Positions 15,508-27,500 of a stretch of DNA of 64,000 nucleotides are shown here, piece by piece. Origin of the DNA: Denitratimonas tolerans (GTDB lineage: Bacteria > Pseudomonadota > Gammaproteobacteria > Xanthomonadales > Xanthomonadaceae). Within the stretch, counting starts at the first letter, position 1; every line of letters starts with the position of its first letter. The notes beneath the pieces were generated by a model, which worked only from the letters and a program-made list of their open reading frames with translations, was not told the origin of the DNA and did no database searches. Location of the stretch: contig NZ_JBBDHC010000010.1 in assembly GCF_037203605.1 (NCBI RefSeq), forward strand, positions 59,647 through 123,646, given 5' to 3'. A program made the position numbers and the translations under genes.

Positions 15508-18500
15508 GTGAGCAATCATTTTTTCAGCCGGGCGAGCCGCTGCGAAGTGCGTAGGGCTGCCCGCACGCAGTCATGCACTGGGCGAGAGCCGTCGGCACGG
15601 GGCGAGGACTGCGCACCGCGGCAATTTTCGTCCAGGCACCGCACGGGCTGGCTGCTGGCTGCGGGCCTCCTGCTGGCGGGTGCGCCGCTGGCCGTGATCG
15701 CGGCACCGTCCATGAGCCTGAGCGCGGTGCCGTCCTCCAGCAGCTACGTGCCCAGCCAGACTGAGACCCTGACCTTCACCTTCGCCAATGCGGTCGGTGC
15801 AGATGCGGCGAGCGGTGCGGCACTGTCGCTGGCCCTGCCGACTGGCGTTTCGCTGGAGAGTGCCACCTGCAACGCAAGCACCGGATCGAGCTGCGGAACG
15901 ACCAGCGGCCTGCCTTCGGGGGGCTCGATCGCCGCCGGCGGGAGTCTCGAGGTCGTTGCCACGCTGAAGTTCGATCTCGCTGCCAGCGGCAGCAAACAGG
16001 TGGACGCCACGGGTTCCTCGACCGCGACCGGTGCGACCAGCGTCAGCGCCAGCGCCACGTTCACCCGAACCCCCGCCACCGATCTGGCGGTGAGCGCCGC
16101 CGCCGTGGCGACCACGCTGCCGGTCAACAACTGCCCGGCGGAGGCCGCCACCTACACGCCCGGTTGCAAGGCCGAGTACCAGGTGGTGTACGAGAACAGC
16201 GGCCCCGATGACGCGGACGGCGCGAAGATTTCGCTTGCGCGCAGCGAATCGGCCTCCGGTGCGCTCACCTGGAGCTGCGCTGCCAATGACAACGCCAAGG
16301 CCACCTGCCCGGCGAGCAGCGGCAGCGGTGCGTTCAGCAACACCACGGTGACGAAGTTCAGGACCGGCGGAACGCTCACCTACACCGTGATCGTGCAACA
16401 TGCGGTGGGCGACACCTACCCGGATGTCGGCGTCACCGGCGGCATTGCGCTTCCGGCCACGCCGGCCGGGATGGTGGACCTCGGTCCCGGCAACGATTCG
16501 GCCACCAGCAACACCGCTGCCACTCCGCGCCCGCGCCGCGCCTCGGCGAACCTGGCCGTCACGACGACGGCCAATACGATCGCCAGTCCGGCCACGCACT
16601 GCCCCGGTGAAGCGACGCTCTACACCCCGGGCTGCGCGGCAAGCTACACGGTCGAGGTCAGCAACAACGGCCCGGATGCGGCCAATGGAGCTTCGTTCAC
16701 GCTCAAGCGCAGCGAGGCCGCCGCGGCGGACTTCTCCTGGACCTGCACCGCCAGCGGTAGTGCCGCGTGTCCCGCCGCATCAGGAACGACCCCGCTCGAT
16801 GCGGTGTCCATCGCAAGCTTCCCGTCCGGCGGCAAGCTGACCTACCAGGTCACGGTGCCGCACGCGTCCAGCGAGCTCGATGCGAGCGTCGGGCTGTCGG
16901 CAAGCATCGCCGCGCCCACTGCCGGCACCTCGCCGCCCGTCGACATCAACCTGGGCAACAACGCTGCGGCAGCGTCGCGCACCATCGACCGCCGTGCCGC
17001 CCTGCGCGTGGAGAAGCGCGCGACGCAAAACGGCCTGACCATCACCTCGGTTTCGAAGAACGTGGCCTTCGACTACGAAATCACGGTCTACAACGACGGC
17101 CCCAGCGATATCGGCAATGCGGCAACCGGTACCGGGACGCCCCCGGTCGGCGGCCCCGGCGCGCTGCTGGCCGACGCGTTCAGCCCTGCGCTCAGGGGTG
17201 TCGCCACCTCGCTGTGTGAGCAGGGCACGGGCGAAATTCCCTGCTGGTCGCTGTGCCCCTCGACCCTGGGCTGGTTTCCGCAGGAAGGCGAGCCAGTGGC
17301 AGGTACCGGCCCCGCCGGCTGCCCAGTGGAGCTTGTAAAGGATAATGGCAGCGCGATCTCGCAGTCCTTCGCGCTGCGCGCCGGAACCGGCAGCCGCCTG
17401 CTGACGCGCGTGGTCGTGCCCTCGGACAGCACCATCACCAGCGTGGACAATACCGCGACGGTGGCTGTGCAGACGTGCGACACGCCGCCCGCCGGCTGCC
17501 AGGCGGTGCAGGAAGTTGGCCTTGCGACCGATCGCACCGACACCGCGACCGTCGCTCTGACGGAAGCCTCGCTGGCCACGATCCAGGCCGAGAACGTCGG
17601 TGCCGCCAGCGCGGTACCCGGCACCCTGCGCAGCTACAAGATCACGGTCAAGAACACGGCATTCGAGAACCTGCCTTCGGTGGCGGTGAGCGGGCAGTAC
17701 CCCATGGCCAGCGGAGGCAGCCTGGCCGGCTTCATCCCGGGCACGGTTTACTACCAGTGCCGTGCGTCGGGCGGGGCATGCTGCAACGTGGGAGGTGCCT
17801 GCGGTACCAATGCCGATACGCCTGCGGCCTACGGCGACCAGCTCGCGGCCACGGCCATGCTGCCAGCCGGTACCAACGCGCAGGTCGTCTATACCGTGAC
17901 CGGCATGCTCGATCCGCGCGGCACCGAGGCCGATACGCTCGGCCTGGATGCCAGCGCCGCGTGGGGCACCAGGACCGCGACCAGCCACGTCGATACGGCC
18001 CTCGCGCCAGTTCGCAACCTGACCATCCACAAACGGCTCGTGGGGCGTCAGGATGCCGGTGGCGTCGCCACGCTCAGCTACGAGATCACCGCCACCAACA
18101 ATGGTCCCAGCCACGCGCCGCAGGTCGGCCTGACCGATCCGGCATCTCCGACCACCGACTTCGATTTCACCGCGGCGACCTGGAACTGTGCCGCGATTCC
18201 CGCACCCGCGCCTGCGATCGCACCGGAAGACACGAAGTGCATTGCGGCACCAGGCACCGGTACCGGTGCCATCGCGCCAGGCAGTCTGGCACTCGACCTG
18301 ATGCCCGGCGGTCGCGCCGTGGTCGCGCTGTCTGTCCCGGTCTCCACCAGCGCCGGTGCGCAGGTGACCAACACCGCGCGGCTGACCCTGGGTGGCATTA
18401 CCAAGGAGTCAAGCGTCACCACCACGCTGCAGACCACCTATACGCTCAACGTCGAGAAGGACGATGGAACGGATTTCGCGCACCCCGGCGATGACCACAC

Positions 18501-21500
18501 GTACGCCATCTCCGTGGCCAACGAAGGGCCCCACGATGCCTATGACGTGCAGGTCAGCGATGTCATGCCCAGTGCGCTGCAGAACGTGCAGTGGACCTGT
18601 GCCGCAACGTCGCCGGTGCCCGGCGACCTGACCGAGTACCTGGGCCAGGATTCCTCCGATCCGCTCATGGTCAGCCCGGGCGGACGTCCGGGCAGCGCGC
18701 TGGCGCTGTCCGCCGACGGCCGTCACGTCTATGCGATCGGGCGCAATGCCGACAATGTTGCCTCGATCTACACCTATGCACGCCAGGCCACGCCTGGACT
18801 GGGGTACGGCAGCATCGCGCGTGACCCGATCGATATCGAAGTCGACGGCGTGGATGACCTCTCCGATACCGGTTCGGTCGTGGCCGGGATGGCCAACCCG
18901 ATCGATCTGGCGCTGCGCCCTGATGGCGCGGTGCTCTATGTCCTCTCGGCGGGGGCCGGCGGCGGCAGCATTGCGGTGTTCCACCGCGTCACCAGCCCGG
19001 TGGATCCCGAGCACGGCCGCCTGTCCTTTGCCGGATCCGTGGCGACCGGTATCGACACGCCGCGCCGCCTCGTGGTCAGCCCGACGCGCATCTATGTGTC
19101 CGGATCGCACGGCGGCAGCCAGCATCGGATCGAAGCGTATCGCCCGGACAGCAGCAACCAGCTTCCCATCGCCGTTCCCGCGGCAGGCGCGGACGCCCCG
19201 GTGAACGCGGGCCCGATGGCGATCAATGCGGCCGGGACGCGTCTGTTCGTGGCCTCGACCACGACCTCGGCGGTCGCGCGCTATGCCATTGCGACCAGCG
19301 GTGCAAACGCGGGTGCGCTGAGCGCCGACGGCAGCCCGCTCGGCGCTGCCGTCGCCGGTCTTGTCGGCATCAACGACATGGTCCTGGCCGGCAACGGCCG
19401 CGATCTCTACGTCCACGCCGGCAGCGGCGCGGCGGGGCGCATCGGCTACGTCAAGTCCGAGGCCGTCGGGATGTCGGTCGGTCTTATTCCCGTCCTGGAC
19501 GCGACCGGAACGGGGCTCCTCGGCAATCCGCTGAGTCTCGCGCTGTCGCCGGACGGCGAGCACCTGATCGGCGTGAACAAGGGCAGCGATGCCATGTTCA
19601 GCGTGCGCCGCAATCCCGTCAGCGGCGGCCTGGCCGTCGATGGTGCGGGCATCCTGCAGTTCCAGGACGTGCTGCGCCGCACCGCGGTCCCGGGCGCGAT
19701 CGAGGCCCGTGGCCTCGACATGCCCGCGGCGGTCGCGGTGACCCACGACAACCGCCATGTCATTGTCGCCTCGGCCAGTGAGACCGGCACCGTCGGCCCG
19801 ATCGTGGTGTTCGCGCGCCGCGCGCCGCCGCCGCAGCTGGGCTTCATCGAGCGCGATGCGCAGGGCGAAGGGGCGATCGATGCGCTCACCGGGCCGTCCG
19901 ATCTGGCGATCCGGGATGGTGATGTCTACGTATTGAGTCAGGTCGATTCCTCCATCAGCCTGTTCAAGCGGCGTCCTGCGCTGATCGGTACCGACGAAGA
20001 TGGCCGCCACCTCGAATTCAACGCGGTGTGGCGCAACCAGCAGGGCGGGGTCAGCGGCATGCAGCGGCCCGATCGGATCCTGATCAGCGCCGATGGGTTG
20101 TCCGTGTTCGTCACCAGCCTCGACGGCGATTCGCTCACCGTGTTCCGCCGCGATGCGGGCACGGGATTGCTGACGTTCGCCACCAGCTTCACCCGCACTT
20201 CCGGCTCCGGCCATCCGGGTCTGCTGGGTGCCTACGGCATGGCGATGGATCCGGACGCCGGCTATCTCTATGTCGCCGGCTCCTACGAGGCGAGCATCGC
20301 GATTTTCCAGTACCAGCCGACGGCACCCGACCGCCTGTCCTACGTGGGTTCGGTGGCGGGCGGGCAGAATGGCGTGACCGGCATGAGCGGCATCCGCGAC
20401 CTGGTCGTGGCCGGCAGAAACGGCCAGTACCAGCTGCTGGGCGTGGCCGCGACGGCAAACACCGTCGTGGTGTTCGACCAGGTGGCGGGCGGGCAGTTGG
20501 CGTTCGTGCATGCGCTGGGCCTGGGTGCCAACCAGCGTCCGATGGCGCTGGCCCTGTCGCCCTCGATCAATGACAGCGACAACACCCACGTCTACGTCGC
20601 CGCGCAGAACAGTTCGTCCCTGCACATCCTGCAGCGCGTGCTCGATACCAGCAGCCCGCAGGCCGGCCGAGTGCGCCTCATCGGCACGCTGAAGGCGGGC
20701 GTCGACGCGCCCGCGCTGATGACCGGGCCGCGCGACGTGGCCGTCAGCGCCAACGGCAAGCGCCTCTATGTCGCCGCTGAATTCGGCTCCAGCCTCGTGG
20801 CCTTCGACCGCTACGACAATTCCGGCAGCGCACTCTATGGCCAGCTCGTGGTCTCCGAGGTGCGCACCCAGGACGTGGATGCGGTGGATGGCATCCGCTC
20901 GCCCTATGCCGTGGTCGTCTCGGGAGATTCGCGCAACGTGTACATGGCCGGCTTCGGCAGCGATGCGGTCGCGTCCTTCTCGGTCGGGACCGGGTCGAGC
21001 TGCAGCGCGTCGGGCGCGGGCGACATCAATGATGTGGTGACAATCCGCGCCGGTGGCGCGGTCGTTTACACCGTCAACTCGAAGATTCGCCCGGATGCCA
21101 CCGGCACGCTGGTCAATCTGGCCGAAGCCAGCGGCACAGGCAGCACCGACTTCGATGCCGACAGCACCACGCTGCTGACCTCGGCGCGACTCGAGCTCAC
21201 CAAGACCAATAACCAGGCCGCGGTCATCCCCGGCACCGAGGTGACCTACGACCTGACGATTCGCAACACCGGGCCGGGCAACGTGGCCGGACTGGGCGAT
21301 CCGTCCCTGGCCAACGTGGAGGATCTGTTCGGCTGCACCAGCGTTGGCGGCGGCTTCGATTGCAGCGCCTCGCCCTTCGTGCCCGGATCGATTTCCTGGA
21401 CCTGTGCGGCCTCCGGGTCGGGTGCGCTGGACTTCCTGTCTGCCTATACCGATGGCGTGGGCGGCGTGGAGGGACTGGCGGGCGTGGGCTCGCTGGCGAT

Positions 21501-24500
21501 CATCCCGCGCGGCGACAGCGCCGATCCGCAGGCGGTGCGCGCGAGCTTCCTGGTCGGGGCCAGCGTCGACGACGACGCCCTGGTCTTCTTCCAACGCGAT
21601 GCCCAGACCGGGGCCCTGACCTATCACTCGCGCATCGACCACACCGCCGGCGTGCCGCTGGAAGGCGCGCGTGCGGTCGCCGTGGGCGGCGGCGGCCGCC
21701 TGCTGTTCGTGGTCAGCCGGCGCTCGGACAGCCTCAACGTGTTCTCCCTTTCCGGCAGTGACACCGAGTCGCTGATCGTCACCCACCGCGCCGCGATGAA
21801 GAATCCCGCCCTGCCGGGGCTGGATCAGGCCCTGCACCTGGCGGTGCTGGCGGCCGACGGCGACGGTGACGGCACGCCCGATACCGATCATGTGTATGTG
21901 GCCGGTGCCAACGATCACGCGGTGGCGGCCTTCGTCTACAGCCGCGCCACCGGCAACCTGAGCCACCTCGGCAGCCTGGTGAACGGGCAGGGCGGCGTGG
22001 AAGGCCTGGCGGATGTGGAATATCTCGTCGCCAGCCCCGACGGCGCGCACGTCTATGCGATCTCCGGCAGCACCGGCAGCGCGACCCTGCTGTTGCGCAA
22101 CCGCACCTCCGGCTCGCCGGATTTCGGCAAGCTCGCCTTTGGCGCGCGCTTCAGCGGCAGCATCCTGGGCGTGGCGATGAACGGCGCATCCTCGGCCGCG
22201 TTCGATGCCGCCGGCAAGCGCCTGTACCTGACTGCGGCGGATGCCAATCGCGTGGTGGTGCTGAACCGGGTCGACGATCCGGGCGCGGGCAACTTCGGCA
22301 CCCTCACGCTGGCCTCCTCGCTCGGCCAGGGCGAGCAGGGCGCGCGCGGCCTGCTCAATCCGCGCCGTTCACAGCTCAGCGGCGATGGCCAGCACCTCTA
22401 TGTCACCTCGCAGGCCGGTGCCACCCTGGCCTGGTTCTCGGTGCATCCGCAGACCGGCGCGCTCACTTACCTCGGCATCCGCTCCAACAACAGCGGCGGC
22501 GTGGCAGGGCTGGGCGGCGCCACCGGCCTGGTGCTCGATCCGCAGTTCGACCAGGTTTACGTGGCCGGCACCCTGGATCGCGCCATAGCGCACTTCCAGC
22601 GCCAGTCCGACTCGTGGTGTCCCGCCAGCGGTACCGGCCCGCTCGGGCCGTCGGTTACCTATCCGGGTGGCGTACCGGTCAACATCGCCGCCGGCGGGCG
22701 GGTGGTGTTCCACCTCACCGCGCGCGTCGCCAGCGGCCTGGTCGGGAACCTGACCAACCTCGCTACCGTCAAGTGGGAATCGGCAAGCTGCAGTGGCGGG
22801 CAGGGCACGGCGCTGGGCGGCTGCAACCTCAGCGCACAGGACACCGATGTCCCGTCGAACCTCGCCGATCTTGGTATCACCAAGGACGATGGCCTGGCCG
22901 AGTTCGATGGCCTGGCCGGCGCGGTGGCGCTGGCCGCCGACGAAAACAACGTGTACGTTGCCGCACCCTCGGACAACGCCATCGGCACCTTCCTGCGCCA
23001 GGCCGGTGCCTCGGGCAACGTCGGGCTGCGCCAGATCGGGGCGGTTCGCAGCGGCAGCGCGGGGATCTCGGGCATTTCCGGCGTGCGCGACATCGTGGCC
23101 AGCGCCGATGGGTTGCACCTGTATGCGGCAAGCCCGGTCGACAACGCCGTCGCCAGCTTTGCGCGCGACGCGGGCGACGGTCGCCTGACCCAGATCGACA
23201 TCGACCGGAACGGCCTGCTCGGCGTCACCGGACTGTCCGGCGCGCGCGCCCTGGCGCTGTCGCCCGATGGCGAGCATGTCTATGTCGCCAGCGCCTTCTC
23301 CAACGCCGTGGCGGTCTTCCGCCGCCAGTCCGACCCCGCCGCCGCCGATGCCGGAACCCTGGCGTTCGCGGGCGTGGTCCAGGCCGGCATCGGCGGGGTC
23401 AGCGGCATCGAATCCCCGCGCGCGCTGGAGGTCAGCGGCGACGGCGAGCACCTGTACGTGGTGGGCGACAGCGGTTCGCTGGTGGCTTTCAAGCGCAACA
23501 CCATCGCGGGCAGCGCCAACTTCGGCCTCCTCACGCAGATGAACCCGACGTACCAGAACGGCACCGGTGCCATCGTGGGCATGGACGGACTGCGTTCGCT
23601 CGCCCTGTCGGCCGATGGCACGGTGCTCTGGGTTCTGGGCAGCGAGGCCGGCACCCTGGTCCGCTTCCTGCGCAATCCGGCCGACGGCCGGCTGGAGTTC
23701 GCCCCGCATCCGGGTGCCAGCAGCGTGTTCCAGGCCCCCGAGCTGGTCGGGGCCACGCGCCTGCGTCTGGGCGCGGACGGGAACCTCTACGTCGCGGCCA
23801 CCGCGTTCGACGGCATCGTGGTGCTGTCGCTGGATACCGATGGGGTTCCCGCGCTCGCCGCGGTGGTCAGGAACGGCGACATCCCGGCCGATCCGGCGCT
23901 GCCGCGCGTGGACGGTCTGGGCGGGACCGCGGACGTGGCCTATGTGAACGACGGGCAGGGCTGGCTCTATGCGGCCGGCGGCGGCGATTCCGCGCTGGCG
24001 GCCTTTGCCCAGGCCGGCGCGACGCCGGACTACCTGGGCGCGTTGTTCGACGGCCTGGGCGGTGTGGCACCGGGTGATCAGGTCACCTACACCATCGAGG
24101 TCACCAACCACGGCCCGAGCAGCGTGTCGCGCGCCCGCGTGGCCGACCAGTTCCCGCCCGAGTTCCAGCAGGTTTCCTGGACCTGTGTCGGCTATGCCGG
24201 CGGCAACTGCGCGCCGAGCGGGCAGGGCAACATCGATCTGGAAGTGAACCTGCCGGCCGGAGGCCAGGTCCGGTTCCTTGCCACCGGCACCGTTCGGGCC
24301 AAGGCCACCGGACGCCTGGCCAACACCGCCACGGTGGAAGCCATCGGCGTGCTCGATTCGAACCAGTCCAACAACTCGGCGACCGACTCGGACACCGTAC
24401 TCTCACCCGCCGTGGACCTGTCGATCCAGGCGGACGACAACGGCTGCGACCTGGGCGATCCGGGCTGTACCGAAGTCACGCAGGCTACGCCGGGCGGTTC

Positions 24501-27500
24501 CATCGCCTATCGCGTGGTCGCCGCCAACGCCGGTCCGACCTACGCCGCCGGTGCCATTCTCGACGACAGTCTGCCGGCCGCGCTTTACGACGTGGCCTGG
24601 GTCTGCACGCCGACCCCGCAGGCCGGCCTGCTGGCGGAGGTGTCCACCGCCGCGCCCGACAACGATGTCGCCTACACCGCCGTGGCGGTGGATGCGCTGG
24701 GACTGCACGTTTACGCGGTCGGTCGCGTCGATGAGGGCAGTGGCCCGCGTGACACCGTGGCCGTGTTCGTGCGCGATCCCCTCACCGGCGCGCTGTCGTG
24801 GCTGCATGCGTATATCGACGGCGTCGCCGGCACCGCCCCCGACGGCAGTGCCGAACCGATGGTGCGCGGCATCACCGGCGCGGTCGATATCGTGATATCC
24901 CCGGACGGGCGCTTCGTCTACGTCGCAGGTCGGGATGCCGACGCCATCGCGGTGTTCTCGCGCGATGCGGCCACCGGCCTGCTGACCTGGCTGTCGAAGG
25001 TGCAGGACGGCGAACTGGGCGTGGACGGCATCGGCGGCATCAGCACGCTGGCGCTGGCACCCGATGGCCGCCACCTTTACGCCGGCGGTGCCGCCGAGCA
25101 GGCGTTGGCCGGGTTCGCGCTGGATGCGGGCAGCGGCGCGCTGGTCCAGATCGCGCTCTTGCGCCAGGGACAGGGCGGCGTCAACGGATTGAACGGCATT
25201 TCCGATCTCGCGTTCGGGCCGGAAGGCGCGGTGCTGTTCGCCACCGCCACCACCAACCGCTCGATCACCGCATTCCGCCGCGCCGTGGCGAATGGTGCCC
25301 TCAGCTACGCCGTCGGCATCGAAGACGGGCAGGTGGGAGTCGGCGCTTCGCTGCTTGCGCCGTCCGCCGTGGCGGTCGATGGCGACCAGGTGTTCGTCGC
25401 CGATGCGCTGGGCGATGCGGTCAACCGGCTGCGCTTCGTCGATGGTGCAAGCCCGACTTTCGAGCTGGATGAAGTGATCGCGCTGGATACCGACGGAGCC
25501 AACGGCACCCAGCAGCCGGTCGCGCTGGCCTACGCGGCCGACCAGGCCCGGCTCTACGTGGCCTCGGCCGCGAGCAGCCAGCTGCATCTCTACAGCCTGC
25601 TCGATACCCAGGCCGAGCGTCTGGCGAGCTACACCACCGCGCTGTCGGTGGCGATGAACCAGCCGTCGGCGATGGTGCTGGCACCCGAATCGCGCCAGCT
25701 CTACCTGGCGTCTTCCGCCGATGGCGTCGTGGCGACGCTGGCGCGCGAGCACGGCTCACGCTGTCCGCTCAGCGGCGTCGGCGGCCTGGCCGGAACCCGG
25801 GTCGACGTGGCACGGAATGGTTCGGTGCGGTTCGATCTCACGGCCCGCGTGTTCGCCAACGCGAGCGGGCCGCTCACCTATGCGGTCGGCATCGATCCGC
25901 GCGTCCTGGCCCACGAGTCCAATCCGGTCGACAACCGTGCCAGCGACACCGATCAGCTGGTGCCGGCTCCGGACCTGGAAACGGTCAAGGAGCGCCTTAC
26001 CGCTGCGGCCGACGTGGTGGCCGGACTTCCGGTGAATTACCGGATCACCTCGGTCAACCATGGCGTGTCCGATGCGCTCGGGGCATGGATCGAGGACGAT
26101 CTGCCGCTGTTCCCGGCGGAGCCGGCGGGCCTGGTTCCGGACTCCGGTGCCTGGAGCTGTGCCGCCAATCTGCCCCTGGCCGATGCCGGCGGCATCGCCA
26201 GCAGCCTCGATCCGCGCGTGGCCGACCTGTCCGCCCTGGCGGCCACGCCCGATGGCCGGCGCTGGTTCGGCGTGAGCCAGAGCGGCAGCGCGCTGGTGGA
26301 CGTGGCGCTGGATGCCGCCGGCGACATCGCGAGCCTGACGCGCTATGTGGATGGCGACAGCGCGGGAGCGGGGACCATCGCCGGCCTGGCCGGTGCCTCG
26401 CACCTGGCGGTGTCACCGGACGGCGCGCACCTTTACGTGACCGGCGCGGGCAGCAACAGCCTGCTTGCCTTCCGCATCACCGCCACCGGCCTGGAGTTCC
26501 TGCACAAGCTCACCTCCGGTACCGACGGCGTCACCGGCCTGATCGGCGCGCGCTTCGTCACGCTCTCGCGTGACGGGCGCTTCGTCTACACCGCCGCCGT
26601 GCCGTCCTCGGCTGCCAACAGCGCCATCGCCCTGTTCCGCCGCGATACCGACACCGGCACGCTCGGCTTTGTCGAACGCATCCAGGATGGGCTGGGAACC
26701 TTCCAGCCCGACAGCAACGTGATCCGCGGCGTCAAGCGCCTGCACCTGAGCGATGACGGGCACCACCTGTACGCCCTGGCCACGGTGTCGCAGGCGCTGT
26801 CGCGTTTCGAGATCGACGCCAACACCGGCGTGCTGCGCTACCTCGGCGTGCAGCGCGGCACCGGCAGCGGCGCGCTGCCGGCCCTGGCGGGCGTGCGCGA
26901 CATGGTGTCGACGCCTGCCGATGGACAGCTCTACGTTCTGGGCAACGCGGGCATCAGCGCATTCTCGCGCGCCCTCAACGGCAGCCTGACGCCGGGTGAT
27001 ACCTGGGCGGTGCCCGATCCGGCGGCCGCCCGTGCGCTGGCCATCGACACCTGGGGGTCGCGCCTGTATCTGGCCGATGCGCAGGGCGTCGTGCAGCTGT
27101 ACGCGCGGCGCTGGAGCGACGGTGCGCTGGAAGCCCGCTTCGTCCTGCCTGCGGCCAGCGCGGTCGACGCAACGGCACTGCTGCACGTGCCCGCGCTGGG
27201 CCAGCTGCTGCTGGCACAGCCGGGTGTCGATGGTGGCCTGGCACGGATCGACGAACAGCCGATCTCGCGTTGCCTTGCGGCCAGCGGCGGCGACGCCGGC
27301 CTGCCGGTCGGCATCGATCTGGGCGTGGGCGGCAGCTCGGAGCTGGACTACGGTGCCACCGTCCATCCCAGCGCGCGCGGCAACCTCGTCAACGTCGCGC
27401 GCGCCGTGCCCGGCTCGGGCAGCGATCCGAACGCGGCCAACAACGACGGCAGCGACCAGGCCCAGATCAACGTCATCTCCGACATCTCGATCGCCAAGAC

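Noticed and set aside
18409..22050. Very long antisense open frames inside the giant genes (also 26413-29280 and 57360-60218, minus strand)
   Set aside because: They mirror the codon bias of the sense gene in GC-rich DNA, have low-complexity Arg/Ala/Gly/His composition, lack ribosome binding sites and show no domains.
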